Positions 1 through 8,316 are shown, counted from the first letter of the stretch. The stretch is 64,000 nt of DNA from Eubacteriales bacterium (GCA_030540435.1 JAUNWG010000001.1:1-64000); one strand, 5' to 3'. Made by a program: numbers and translations. The notes: generated by a model not told the origin, from the sequence alone.

Positions 1-2
1 TA

Positions 3-521
3 GGCTTTGGGATCGCATGTTTCATCGGAGTTTTAGCTTGTATCTGTAGCTTGATTAGTGATAGAACTGTTCCGGCAAGAAATATAAAGAACAAAGAGGA
101 GTATGATAATAATCAAGCGCTTTTGGCTCACAGTAAAGAAAAATATGCATTGCGATTAAAGGAATTGAATGAAGCAAAAAGAAAGTTAACACAAATGAAG
201 AAAAATTCAATTGTACCTGAAAAATATTTAGGTTCTGCGTCTACACTTCTCGAATTTCTTGAGGATGGCAGAGCTGACAATATGAAGGAAGCGTTGAATT
301 TATTACATCAATATTGGGATGAGCTTGACAGATATCATGAGATGGAACGTCATCATAGGGCCTTGGAACAGGAAAATGCGCAGCATAACGCACAAGTAGA
401 AGCTGCACTTCGGCGTAACTCCGCTGCTGCTGAAAGGGCGGCAGATGCCGCAGAGGACGCTGCGTATTGGGAAAAGAGAAAGTATTATGATGATTTCTTC
501 GATGATTTAATTGGTAAATAA
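3..521 (+). CDS. Membrane-anchored coiled-coil protein, 5' end outside window
   Basis: The frame is open to the left edge, so the start lies upstream; 172 residues are visible. The first visible residues (GFGIACFIGVLACICSLI) are a hydrophobic segment, either a transmembrane helix or signal anchor. The rest is charged and rich in Lys, Glu and Ala with heptad-like spacing, ending in an Ala-rich stretch (RNSAAAERAADAAEDAA) and an acidic-aromatic tail. The expected topology is one N-terminal anchor with a coiled-coil domain outside or inside the membrane. I do not recognise the family and assign no function. A strong hairpin terminator follows directly. Confidence 0.6.
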   Translation, partial: GFGIACFIGVLACICSLISDRTVPARNIKNKEEYDNNQALLAHSKEKYALRLKELNEAKRKLTQMKKNSIVPEKYLGSASTLLEFLEDGRADNMKEALNLLHQYWDELDRYHEMERHHRALEQENAQHNAQVEAALRRNSAAAERAADAAEDAAYWEKRKYYDDFFDDLIGK

Positions 522-540
522 AAACAAAGCGAAGTAAAAC

Positions 541-592
541 AACAGCAACACAAAGCAGAGGATTTTCTCTGTTCCGTGTTGCTGTTTTTATG
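541..592 (+). terminator. Intrinsic terminator after the partial first gene
   Basis: An 11-bp perfect stem (AACAGCAACAC at 541-551 with its complement at 576-586) encloses a second small stem (CAGAG/CTCTG) and is followed by a T run. Confidence 0.85.
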
Positions 593-596
593 TTTT

Positions 597-815
597 CACT
601 CCCTCTAGCTTCCTTGTCTGAGGGAGCCTCGGGACAATTATTGTAAATCTGGCGCACCAAAGGCTCCTTTTGAAAGGAGCTGTCAGCGAAGCTGACTGAG
701 GATTGTTATGGATGGATTGAGCCAAGCCAAATCTAAGACTTTTACATGGTAACAATCCTCCGTCTTCGCCTTCGGCGAATCCACCTCCTTTCAAAAGGAG
801 GCTAAGGGCGGTAGT
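597..815. repeat. Palindromic intergenic repeat element (MITE-like)
   Basis: The arms AGGCTCCTTTTGAAAGGAG near 661 and CTCCTTTCAAAAGGAGGCT near 785 are inverted copies. Inside them GAGGATTGTTA (699-709) pairs with TAACAATCCTC (750-760). Smaller hairpins (GTCAGCGAAGCTGAC, TTCGCCTTCGGCGAA) lie between. No coding frame explains it. Similar palindromic elements built on GGCTCC..CAGCGAAGCTGAC are scattered in Clostridia genomes from memory; copy number here cannot be seen. Confidence 0.6.
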
Positions 816-859
816 TGTTCATCTGGCATACCGCGACTTTCAAAAGAAGCCCATTCTCT

Positions 860-2065
860 TCACCCCTCCAGCAAATGATCCATCAGCTCATAGCCGTGCT
901 CGATCAGCTTGCCGGTGCTTTTTGCCATTTCCTCGTTATACAGCATTCCGGCATTATCCAGCGGCTTGGTGCTGTCATACAGCAGATAAGGGATGGAGTC
1001 GCTGGTGTGCGTGCGGCAACGGATGGGAGTAGGATGATCCGGCATGACGAGCAGACGGAAGTCCTCGCCTGCCTTTGTCAGTTCGTCCACGACAACGCGG
1101 ATCACGCGCTGGTCAAGATATTCGATCGACTGGACCTTGTTTGCAACATTGCCCTGATGCCCCATTTCATCCGGCGCTTCGACATGGATGTATGCAAAAT
1201 CCTTGCCGCCCCGCAGCGCATCCACAGCAGCCATTGCCTTGCCCTCATAGTTGGTATGCAGCGAGCCGGTCGCGCCCTCTACCTCAATAACTTCCATGCC
1301 TGCGCCGACGGCGATGCCTTTGAGCAGATCGACGGCGGAGATCATCACGCCGGTCTTGCCGGTCTTTTCCTCGAACGACGAGAGCGCCGGACGGGTGCCT
1401 GCGCCCCAGAACCACAGGCAGTTCGCCTTGTTTAAGCCCTTGCGCGCGCGTTCGATGTTGATCGGATGCTCGTTCAGAATATCATAGCTGCGAATCATCA
1501 TATCGCGCAGAACCGGGTCAGACGGAATATAGGGAGCAATGACTTCCCCCAGATGGTCATGGGGCTGCGCCAGATCAATCACCTCGCCATGATCCCAGAT
1601 CAGCAGATGGCGGTAGCTGGTGCCGACATGGAAGTGATAGGTATCGGTTTCAAATTCCTTTTTGACCGCGTCGATGAGCACGGCGGCATCCTCGGTGGAG
1701 ATTTCCCCTGCGCTGTGGTCAATGATCGTGCGCTGCTCAAACGGAATGCCTTCCTCCTCTGTGAGCGTTACAATATTGGTGCGCAGGGCGATATCCGTCG
1801 GCTTCATGTCGACGCCAATGCTCAGCGCCTCCAGCGGGGAGCGTCCGGAATAATATTTGCGCGGATTGTAGCCCATGACAGCGAGATTTGCCGTATCGCT
1901 GCCCGGCTTCATGCCGTCCGGAATCGTATGTACCATTGCAATTTCAGACTTTGGCGCCAGTGCATCCAGCATAGGCGTAGCGGCATAGGCAAGCGGCGTT
2001 TTTCCGCCGAGCGCTTCGATCGGCTCGTCTGCCATGCCGTCGCCAAGTACAACAATATATTTCAT
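860..2065 (-). CDS. apgM: 2,3-bisphosphoglycerate-independent phosphoglycerate mutase, archaeal type (ApgM)
   Basis: Interconverts 3- and 2-phosphoglycerate in lower glycolysis in the cytoplasm; some relatives are annotated as proposed homoserine kinases. The 401-residue protein has the alkaline-phosphatase-superfamily start YIVVLGDGMAD with a metal-binding Asp, the region MKPGSDTANLAVMGY carrying the phosphorylated Ser, and C-terminal metal ligands in APDEMGHQG and MPDHPTP. Length fits the ApgM family (about 400) rather than the longer GpmI family. I chose the ATG at 2065 because AAAGGAG sits 6 bases upstream; an in-frame upstream start at 2083 has no such site. It is transcribed alone, convergent with the first gene. 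Confidence 0.9.
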   Translation of the reverse strand: MKYIVVLGDGMADEPIEALGGKTPLAYAATPMLDALAPKSEIAMVHTIPDGMKPGSDTANLAVMGYNPRKYYSGRSPLEALSIGVDMKPTDIALRTNIVTLTEEEGIPFEQRTIIDHSAGEISTEDAAVLIDAVKKEFETDTYHFHVGTSYRHLLIWDHGEVIDLAQPHDHLGEVIAPYIPSDPVLRDMMIRSYDILNEHPINIERARKGLNKANCLWFWGAGTRPALSSFEEKTGKTGVMISAVDLLKGIAVGAGMEVIEVEGATGSLHTNYEGKAMAAVDALRGGKDFAYIHVEAPDEMGHQGNVANKVQSIEYLDQRVIRVVVDELTKAGEDFRLLVMPDHPTPIRCRTHTSDSIPYLLYDSTKPLDNAGMLYNEEMAKSTGKLIEHGYELMDHLLEG

Positions 2066-2303
2066 CAGAATCTCCTTTGACATGTTTTTGAAAACGTAAA
2101 ATATCCTTCATACCATATCATTATGATACAAAAACATGCTGTTGTCCAGCAAAAAAGCGGATTTTGCGAACTTTTTTGCATTTGTACGCGGTAGAAAGAT
2201 GAATGGGAGCAATGTGCGCGACACGCGGACAAATGCACGTATAAAAAAGAGCGCATCCAGCAAGCACAGTTAAAAATTCCGTACATTGCCGGATGTCTGC
2301 GGA

Positions 2304-2340
2304 TGAAAAAGGACAGCGCACATACCTGCACGCTGTCCAT
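2304..2340 (-). terminator. Terminator after spoIVA
   Basis: GGACAGCG (2311-2318) pairs with CGCTGTCC (2331-2338). On the minus strand the hairpin is followed by TTTTTC, as expected downstream of spoIVA. Confidence 0.8.
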
Positions 2341-2349
2341 ACAAATGCT

Positions 2350-3828
2350 TCATAGAATAATACAGATCAGGCCGCCGGAGCCTTCGTTGATGATGCGCTC
2401 CAGCGTTTCCTGTAATTTGCTGCGGGCGTCATCCGGCATCCGCATGAGCTTGGTGGACATGCCGTCATTGACCAGCTCGTTGAGGGACTTGCCAAAGATG
2501 TTGGTCTGCCAGATGCGTTCCGGCTCGCCGTCAAATTCCGACATCAGATATTGTACCAGATCAGCAGACTGCTTTTCTGAGCCGACGATTGGGGAGACTT
2601 CTGTCTGGATATCTGCGCGGATCATGTGGATCGATGGGGCAGAGGCAGTCAGCTTGACGCCGTAGCGCCCACCCTGCTTGACGATCTCCGGCTCATCCAG
2701 CTTGAGCTCTTCGATGGTCGGCAGGACAATGCCATAGCCGGTCTGCCGCACCTGCGCGAGCGCACCGTCAAAGCGCTCATATTCCTTCTGGATCTTGGCG
2801 AGCTTGGTGAGCAGGGGAATGAGGTCGGCCTCTCCTTTGATGGTCAGACCGGATTGCTCCCCGGCGATCTGATAAAAGATCGACTGCGGGATACGCATTT
2901 CCAGCCGGACAGAACCGGTGCCCAGATCCATCGACTGCACCTGTGCATCCGAAACATATTCGGTCTGTGCCAGCGCCTTCGCACAGGTCTGCATGTCGCG
3001 CATACGCCCGATATGGTCCGCCTGACCGCGGATGCCGCTGTAAACAGCTTCTTTTACCTTGTGTCCCGCTGGTAGTGTACCGACCCACGGCGGGAGAATG
3101 ATACCCACCTCGCGTACGGGAAATTCATACAGCACGGATTTTAGTACGCTGCCCATCTGTGTAGCATCCATGTTCAGGCAGTCAACCGCCAGCGCCGTGA
3201 CATCATAGGTATCGGAAATCTGCTTGCATATCTGCTGTGCTGCTGCGCCCTGGGGCTGGGTGGAATTGACCAGTACGAGGAATGGCTTGTTTAATCCCTG
3301 CAATTCCCGTATGACGCGGTCCTCTGCTTCCAGATAGTTCTCACGTGGGATATCCGTGACGGTACCGTCTGTTGTAACCACAAGGCCAATGGTGGAATGG
3401 TCGGCAATAACCTTACGCGTGCCAAGCTCGGCGGCTTCTGCCATCGGCATGGGCTGGTCGCTCCAAGGAGTAGACACCATACGCGGTTCATCCTCCTCGG
3501 TGTGTCCGAGGGCGCCGTCAACCAGATAGCCGACACAATCCACCAACCGCACCTTGCAGGTACTGCCGCCGTCCAGCGCGATCTCCGCCGCTTCCTCCGG
3601 TACAAATTTCGGCTCTGCCGTCATGATCGTGCGGCCGGAACCGGACTGCGGCAGCTCATCCTTTGCCCGTTCGCGGCGGTAGACATTTTCAATGCCGGGC
3701 AGGACGAGCGTTTCCATAAACCGTTTGATGAGTGTGGATTTGCCTGTCCGTACCGGCCCGACGACACCGATGTAAATGGTGCCGCCGGTGCGGCGGCTGA
3801 TATCTTCATACAGCTTTTGATGTTCCAT
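2350..3828 (-). CDS. spoIVA: Stage IV sporulation protein A, coat-basement ATPase
   Basis: SpoIVA is the ATPase that polymerises on the outer forespore membrane to form the platform for coat assembly. The product is 492 residues, the same as the Bacillus subtilis protein. The N-terminal TRAFAC-type ATPase domain shows the P-loop GVVGPVRTGKST (about residues 20-31), the following DCVGYLVDGA segment (Walker B region) and VLVNSTQPQ in place of NKxD. The C-terminal half is the polymerisation and SpoVM-binding region. Start at 3828 is set by GGAGGTGCAT-ATG. It lies 20 bp after sipL, its known binding partner, in one operon, and spoVM, its membrane anchor, is 3.8 kb away. Confidence 0.97.
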   Translation of the reverse strand: MEHQKLYEDISRRTGGTIYIGVVGPVRTGKSTLIKRFMETLVLPGIENVYRRERAKDELPQSGSGRTIMTAEPKFVPEEAAEIALDGGSTCKVRLVDCVGYLVDGALGHTEEDEPRMVSTPWSDQPMPMAEAAELGTRKVIADHSTIGLVVTTDGTVTDIPRENYLEAEDRVIRELQGLNKPFLVLVNSTQPQGAAAQQICKQISDTYDVTALAVDCLNMDATQMGSVLKSVLYEFPVREVGIILPPWVGTLPAGHKVKEAVYSGIRGQADHIGRMRDMQTCAKALAQTEYVSDAQVQSMDLGTGSVRLEMRIPQSIFYQIAGEQSGLTIKGEADLIPLLTKLAKIQKEYERFDGALAQVRQTGYGIVLPTIEELKLDEPEIVKQGGRYGVKLTASAPSIHMIRADIQTEVSPIVGSEKQSADLVQYLMSEFDGEPERIWQTNIFGKSLNELVNDGMSTKLMRMPDDARSKLQETLERIINEGSGGLICIIL

Positions 3829-3848
3829 ATGCACCTCCATAGGCTCCT

Positions 3849-5339
3849 TTACTGCACAGGGATCAGCAGCATCTGTGCGTGCGCACTCAGGTGATCTGCA
3901 CTGAGCTGGTTTGCCTGCCGGATGGCATCCACTGTTGTGCGGTAGCACTTGGCGATATCCCACAGCCGTTCCTCTGCGTCAACATAGCGCAGGATGATGG
4001 AAACCGGAGCGGCAGATGCGATATTTCCCTCCTCTACCGTCAGGGCAGACAGATTGCTCAACTGCAGCGGCTCCTCACAGAGCAGGCCGCAGCGTCCGCT
4101 GAGGGAGAGTACGACGGAATCCTCTCCGCTGATGGAGGCGGAGGCGCGGCACTGCATCCCGTTCAGGCGCACCTGCTGCGTACCATCCGGCAGGCTCAGC
4201 GGCATCTGCACAGCGCGATGTACCGAATAATATTCCCCGTCGTCTGAGCGATAGACAACACAGGCCATCATGCGCAGCACGGTGCGGGATGGTTCCTGGA
4301 TTAACGTATCAAAAACCGCAGAAACATCCGCGATCTGTGCGATCTTCATGCCGACAGGGATGGTTTCCGAAGCCTCACAGCCCAGCTCTGCCAGCGGATG
4401 GCTGGCAGGGATGCTGACCGGCGCTGTCTCCACATGTACAGGGTGCTCCAGATGGTATACATCAGCGACTAGATGCAGCGTATGCGTTTCAAATGCTGTG
4501 AGCAATGCACCGGCACCCAGACCGACTGCCAGCGTGCCGTCATCCCGCAGTTCCGCGTCCAAATGCCGGATGGAAAAGCTGACACAGACCTGCTGATTGT
4601 CTGACATACCGTCGACTTCAAATATTTGCGTAAAGGGAAGGACGCATTCTGCATTTTCCAGCGTGTTTTCATGCGTGATCGCCAGCAGATGCAGGGCGAC
4701 ATCTCCCTTGAGGACCGCTTTGCCGTTCATCAGGCGGCAGTCGGACAGGCGCAGCTCTGCGCGTGGGGCGGCGATCTCACGATAGCGTGTGCCATCCGGC
4801 AGTGAGACGTCGTCCATCAGCGTAAATTCCCGGCGGTGTACCGCTACGGGAACGGTAATGGTATGGGTAGAGGTGAGCATTTCCAGCCCGGTTTCATCGC
4901 CGGCGAAGCCGTCGGTCAGCGCCAGCGTGTCCGGTACAAATACGCGGCAGGAAATGGAGAGTGTCGCCGTGACGGACAGCTTGCGGGAATTCATGATGTG
5001 CGCATCCGCTGCCACAACGCGGCAGGAGACAAACAGCTGGCTGTCTTCGTTGATACCGGCAGCCTCTTCAATATGTGCAAAGCTGATGGGAATGTCCAGT
5101 CGGCAAAGCGGTCCGCCGCCATCGGGGACATACAATACGGTCATGCGGACAGAGCCGGAGATCAGCACCCTGCCGGACTGCGGCGTATCATCCTTTAGCT
5201 GCGGGTTACCATATACGGCGGCAATGCGGGAAATATCGGGGAACGTGTCCGGAACAATGGCATCGGTCGTTTCTTCATAATTATTCCATGCATCTAAAAT
5301 CAGACGGCTCAGGTTTACACTGCTTTGGGTCAACTCCAT
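3849..5339 (-). CDS. sipL: SipL-like SpoIVA-interacting protein (SPOCS/DUF3794 repeats plus LysM)
   Basis: In Clostridioides difficile SipL binds SpoIVA and is needed for coat localisation. This 496-residue protein has the same architecture. It consists of N-terminal and middle beta-rich SPOCS (DUF3794) modules, with repeated segments such as RVLISGSVRMTVLYV and SISCRVFVPDT, and a C-terminal LysM of about 45 residues (DAEERLWDIAKCYRTTVDAI .. MLLIPVQ). The LysM is the part used for SpoIVA binding in C. difficile. Start at 5339 follows GGAGGAAG with a 4-base gap. It is the first gene of a sipL-spoIVA operon, behind a sigma-E-like promoter at 5372-5400. Confidence 0.92.
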   Translation of the reverse strand: MELTQSSVNLSRLILDAWNNYEETTDAIVPDTFPDISRIAAVYGNPQLKDDTPQSGRVLISGSVRMTVLYVPDGGGPLCRLDIPISFAHIEEAAGINEDSQLFVSCRVVAADAHIMNSRKLSVTATLSISCRVFVPDTLALTDGFAGDETGLEMLTSTHTITVPVAVHRREFTLMDDVSLPDGTRYREIAAPRAELRLSDCRLMNGKAVLKGDVALHLLAITHENTLENAECVLPFTQIFEVDGMSDNQQVCVSFSIRHLDAELRDDGTLAVGLGAGALLTAFETHTLHLVADVYHLEHPVHVETAPVSIPASHPLAELGCEASETIPVGMKIAQIADVSAVFDTLIQEPSRTVLRMMACVVYRSDDGEYYSVHRAVQMPLSLPDGTQQVRLNGMQCRASASISGEDSVVLSLSGRCGLLCEEPLQLSNLSALTVEEGNIASAAPVSIILRYVDAEERLWDIAKCYRTTVDAIRQANQLSADHLSAHAQMLLIPVQ

Positions 5340-5371
5340 AGAACTTCCTCCAGTCAAACGGTATTACTATA

Positions 5372-5400
5372 GTTCTATGGCGTACAGCAGGCAGATATGC
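5372..5400 (-). promoter_or_regulatory. Sigma-E-like promoter of sipL-spoIVA
   Basis: On the minus strand GCATATC (plus 5394-5400) and CATAGAAC (plus 5372-5379) are separated by 14 bases. This fits the Bacillus sigma-E pattern of an ATATT-type -35 and a CATACAnT-type -10, as expected for mother-cell genes. Inferred from sequence only. Confidence 0.6.
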
Positions 5401-5411
5401 CAAAAATAGGA

Positions 5412-5441
5412 TTGCCTAGCGGTATGGGTTCGTGGTACAAT
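5412..5441 (+). promoter_or_regulatory. Sigma-A-like promoter of the HAD hydrolase gene
   Basis: TTGCCT (5412-5417), an 18-base spacer and TACAAT (5436-5441), with a TG extended -10 element just before the hexamer. Confidence 0.55.
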
Positions 5442-5465
5442 GTAACATGGAAGGATGTGTGAGAT

Positions 5466-6161
5466 GTGCAGAAGTTCGCAGTTATTTTTGATTTTAACGG
5501 CACGATGCTGTTTGATACCCCACTTCAGTTCCATGCATGGGATGAGCTGGCGAAGGAAACATTGGGGCACGGTATTTTGTGGGATGAATTTATCCGGTGT
5601 ACCAATGGGCGGACCAGTAGTGAGACCGTGGAATATTTTTGGGGCGATACCATAGATAAAGAGGAGAAGAAGGCGCTCATCAGGCGCAAACGGGAGCTGT
5701 ACCAGCAGCAATGTCTGGCGCATCCGGAGGTATTCCATCTTGCGGAGGGCATTCCGGAGGTTTTGGATATGCTCAAGCAAAAAAGGATTTCCTTTACGAT
5801 TGCGACCTCTTCCAATCCGCAGAGTGTAGATTTTTATTTTGCGCATCTGAATCTGGGAAAATGGTTTGAACGGAAGAGGGTCATTTGTAGTGACCAAAAA
5901 TTCCCCGGCAAGCCCGCGCCGGATATTTACCGTATTGCAGCGCAACGATTGGCGGTCCCGCCGGCGCGGTGCATTGTGGTTGAGGATGCGCTTGCGGGCG
6001 CCAAGGCAGCGCGCGGCGCAGGCGTCGGGTATGTGATCGTCATAGATTCAGATAATACCGGCGCGATCTGGGTCGGGGATGAAGTGGATTATGTGATCCA
6101 TGCGCACAGTGAATTGAATGAGATTCTGTGCAATATCATGCATGGGTTTGAGGCGGACTGA
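5466..6161 (+). CDS. HAD-superfamily hydrolase, beta-phosphoglucomutase-like
   Basis: A 231-residue cytoplasmic haloacid-dehalogenase-type phosphatase or phosphomutase; the substrate is not predictable. Motif I is FDFNGT (nucleophile Asp9), motif II is IATSS (about residue 113), motif III is the Lys in GKPAPDIYR and motif IV is VVEDALAGAKAA. The helical cap between motifs I and II places it in subfamily I with beta-PGM/phosphatase-like members. The usual second Asp of DxDGT is Asn11, which may lower or alter acid-base catalysis. Start is GTG at 5466, 10 bases after GGAAGGA. Transcribed alone between sipL and a convergent MFS gene. Confidence 0.85.
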   Translation: MQKFAVIFDFNGTMLFDTPLQFHAWDELAKETLGHGILWDEFIRCTNGRTSSETVEYFWGDTIDKEEKKALIRRKRELYQQQCLAHPEVFHLAEGIPEVLDMLKQKRISFTIATSSNPQSVDFYFAHLNLGKWFERKRVICSDQKFPGKPAPDIYRIAAQRLAVPPARCIVVEDALAGAKAARGAGVGYVIVIDSDNTGAIWVGDEVDYVIHAHSELNEILCNIMHGFEAD

Positions 6162-6185
6162 GTTGCTCGGATATTATTGTGAAAG

Positions 6186-6226
6186 AAAAAAAGGACGATC
6201 CCCTTTTAACTGGAACGTCCTTTTGT
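6186..6226. terminator. Bidirectional terminator between HAD and MFS genes
   Basis: AAAGGACG (6190-6197) pairs with CGTCCTTTT (6216-6224); A and T runs on both sides let it serve both convergent genes. Confidence 0.8.
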
Positions 6227-6238
6227 AATGGTTGGATA

Positions 6239-7423
6239 TCAGTCCAGACCGTGCTTTTTGCGATAAGTGAAGGAAGACGGGTGGTTACGTCCCCATGCCA
6301 TGTAAATCACGATGGACAGGATATTGAAAACAGCCATAATGACAAACATGTGGTTGTAGCCGACTGCGGTGATCAGAGAACCGGCGATGCCGCCGCCGAC
6401 ACCGATGCCGATATCATAAGCGCACAGGAAGGTGGAATTTGCGCTGCCACGGCACTCCGGCGGCGCAATGGCAACTGCCATGGACTGCAGCGCAGGCTCC
6501 AATCCGCCAAAGCCGAAACCTGCCAGGACGGCGGAGAGCAGATAGGTAACGATATTCGGGCACAGACCCATCAGCAGGAAGGCAACGAGCATGGCGATAT
6601 TACAAGTGTAAGCGAAGATGCTTTCACCGTGCTGGTCCGTTACCTTTCCGGCGGAAAGACGGGTGACCAAAAGTGCGACAGCCATGATAGCGAAGAAAAT
6701 ACCGCCGCTGGGCAGGCCCTGTTCTGCTGCGAATTTTGCGGTGAAGTTTTCTAGCGCACCGTAGGTCAGCATAAAGATTAAAGCAGTAAAAGAGGCCGGA
6801 AGTGCATCCTTATCCAGCAGACCCTTGATGGTAAACGGTTTGCTTTCAACCTCGATCTTCGGTACCCGAAGCATCAGAAACAGGATGAGCGCAATGACAA
6901 CGGAGATCGCTGCAAACAGGAACAGTGTGGTAAAGCCCATATGATCCATCAGGGCAAGACCGAGCGCCGGTGCGCAGGCAGTTGCAAGTGCAGTCGCCAG
7001 ACCGAACATACCCATGCCTTCGGCAAAACGGGCTTTTGGGATGATGTCGGTAGCGATCGTAGAGGTCGAAGTATTGGAAAAGGCAAGCGATGCGCCGTGA
7101 ACCATACGGCAGACAAACGCAAGGAACATGGTGGAAAGCACAAGATAGCCGACCGGCATCAGCGCCATACCGCACAGGCCGATGATAAGGATCGTCTTAC
7201 GCTTGCCGTTATCCAGCATCCAGCCGATGATCGGGCGGAAGACAACTGCGACAATGGAAAACAGTGCGGCAGCAAGGCCGGCAACGGTTTCCGAACCGCC
7301 CAGATATTCGATATAAAACGGAAAGGTCGACAGGATCATCAGATGATTCATAAATACAAGGAAATTGATGATAATGATCAACGTAAAATCCTTTGTCCAT
7401 AGCTTAACTGGTTTTTGACTCAT
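6239..7423 (-). CDS. Major facilitator superfamily transporter
   Basis: A 394-residue integral membrane protein with about 12 hydrophobic helices. The loop after helix 2 carries the MFS motif A variant GWMLDNGKRK, and a charged central loop (VPKIEVESKPFTIKGLLDKD) divides the two six-helix halves. It looks like a drug/metabolite exporter of the YfcJ/AraJ-like type; the substrate is not predictable. It starts at 7423 after CAGGAG. The gene has its own promoter and a 98-base leader containing a terminator-like hairpin, so expression may be set by attenuation (see separate entries). Confidence 0.9.
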   Translation of the reverse strand: MSQKPVKLWTKDFTLIIIINFLVFMNHLMILSTFPFYIEYLGGSETVAGLAAALFSIVAVVFRPIIGWMLDNGKRKTILIIGLCGMALMPVGYLVLSTMFLAFVCRMVHGASLAFSNTSTSTIATDIIPKARFAEGMGMFGLATALATACAPALGLALMDHMGFTTLFLFAAISVVIALILFLMLRVPKIEVESKPFTIKGLLDKDALPASFTALIFMLTYGALENFTAKFAAEQGLPSGGIFFAIMAVALLVTRLSAGKVTDQHGESIFAYTCNIAMLVAFLLMGLCPNIVTYLLSAVLAGFGFGGLEPALQSMAVAIAPPECRGSANSTFLCAYDIGIGVGGGIAGSLITAVGYNHMFVIMAVFNILSIVIYMAWGRNHPSSFTYRKKHGLD

Positions 7424-7468
7424 AAATAAACACTCCTGAAAAAAATATTTTCGAGTATGTACAGACGA

Positions 7469-7510
7469 AAAAAGAGCGTAAGCCCAGATTATCCCTGGAT
7501 TTACGCTCTT
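7469..7510 (-). promoter_or_regulatory. Terminator-like hairpin in the MFS leader (putative attenuator)
   Basis: AAGAGCGTAA (7469-7478) pairs with TTACGCTCTT (7501-7510) with an inner CCAGA/CTGG stem. On the minus strand, the direction of the MFS gene, the hairpin is followed by TTTTTT. It lies between the promoter at 7528-7557 and the start codon at 7423, so full-length transcription must read through it. No known riboswitch class was recognised. Confidence 0.65.
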
Positions 7511-7527
7511 CGCAACTCGGTGTGCCT

Positions 7528-7557
7528 ATTTTAACAAATCATTGTATCAGATGTCAA
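7528..7557 (-). promoter_or_regulatory. Sigma-A promoter of the MFS gene
   Basis: Read on the minus strand: TTGACA (plus 7552-7557), 18-base spacer, TAAAAT (plus 7528-7533). Initiation would be near 7521, about 10 bases before the attenuator stem. Confidence 0.75.
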
Positions 7558-7595
7558 GAATAAATTTTGCAGCTGCGGTTCATGTACGCTCCATT

Positions 7596-7682
7596 TTAGG
7601 GCGTCGGCACTTTTTTGATGCCAAAGATACTGCGCAGAATACCGGCAAGCAGCTTAGGGCTCTTGATGACAACGATTTTCAT
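7596..7682 (-). CDS. spoVM: Stage V sporulation protein M, 28-aa amphipathic membrane anchor
   Basis: The 28-residue product starts MKIVVIKSPKLLAGILRSIF. It matches the SpoVM pattern MKxxxIKxPKxLxGIxRxxxG, including the Pro9 that breaks the helix, and ends with a short basic tail. SpoVM is an amphipathic helix that recognises the convex forespore membrane and anchors SpoIVA there. It is too short for routine gene calling. AAAGGGG lies about 10 bases before the ATG. It is 20 bp downstream of another tiny membrane-protein gene in the same direction, and spoIVA and sipL are close by. Confidence 0.9.
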   Translation of the reverse strand: MKIVVIKSPKLLAGILRSIFGIKKVPTP

Positions 7683-7702
7683 AAAAAACGACCCCTTTCG
7701 GA

Positions 7703-7849
7703 TTATCGGAGATGAATGACGATGCCGACCGCAACCAGCATCAGCGAAGATACCGGTACAAGGATGACCGCCGGGAGCAACGTGGCAAGCAGCAGGCCCA
7801 GCCCGAATGCGGCCGCCGTCAGTCCGAAGGTCTTCCAGCAGCAGTGCAT
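7703..7849 (-). CDS. Small membrane protein upstream of spoVM
   Basis: A 48-residue product starting MHCCWKTFGL, followed by an almost unbroken hydrophobic region of about 35 residues with Gly/Pro breaks (GLGLLLATLLPAVILVPV), enough for one or two membrane helices. The ATG is preceded by GAGGTGAGGTAA, a good ribosome site. I do not recognise the family. Its 20-bp spacing from spoVM suggests cotranscription and possibly a sporulation or membrane-remodelling role, which is inference only. Confidence 0.6.
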   Translation of the reverse strand: MHCCWKTFGLTAAAFGLGLLLATLLPAVILVPVSSLMLVAVGIVIHLR

Positions 7850-7911
7850 TTACCTCACCTCTGCAAGCAGTATAAGCGAAAGAGGATGGAATGGTGCGTG
7901 TCCGGCAAAAA

Positions 7912-8313
7912 TTATTTTTTTAGACGGGCGTTGATCTCCCGCAGCGTGGCGCGGCGAATGAGAAATAGGACAAAATGGATGATAACATACATAATGAGAA
8001 CGGAGGGCAGCATACGCATCAGCAGAACAGAGAAGGATCCGTCGCCGTAATTCAGAATCCAACCGGAAATCAATGCGACGGCAATTGTGATGGGCGCATG
8101 GATCATGGTAGCTGTGATGTCTGTCAAGCGGTCGCTTTCATATACAATAGAGATCAGTCCGATCAATGCTGCGGCAATCAGCCATACAATGATCTGCTTT
8201 AACATTTCATTCATACCGAAATTGACATACAAGCTGAACGTGATGGCAATGGCGCCAAAGGCAATGGCAACAGCGATATACATTAGGCTTGTTTGAATGA
8301 TAGAATGTTTCAT
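7912..8313 (-). CDS. DUF3021-type four-helix membrane protein
   Basis: A 133-residue protein with four predicted membrane helices (roughly residues 8-30, 40-58, 70-90 and 100-118) and a basic C-terminal tail. It fits DUF3021, a family found almost always beside a LytTR DNA-binding protein, as here: the LytTR stop is 3 bases before this start. Family members are thought to modulate the partner regulator at the membrane, but the mechanism is not established. It is the second gene of a two-gene operon. Confidence 0.85.
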   Translation of the reverse strand: MKHSIIQTSLMYIAVAIAFGAIAITFSLYVNFGMNEMLKQIIVWLIAAALIGLISIVYESDRLTDITATMIHAPITIAVALISGWILNYGDGSFSVLLMRMLPSVLIMYVIIHFVLFLIRRATLREINARLKK

Positions 8314-8316
8314 AGT

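Noticed and set aside
241-660. A 139-codon minus-strand frame at the left edge
   Set aside because: Antisense to the coiled-coil gene and running through the terminator and repeat.
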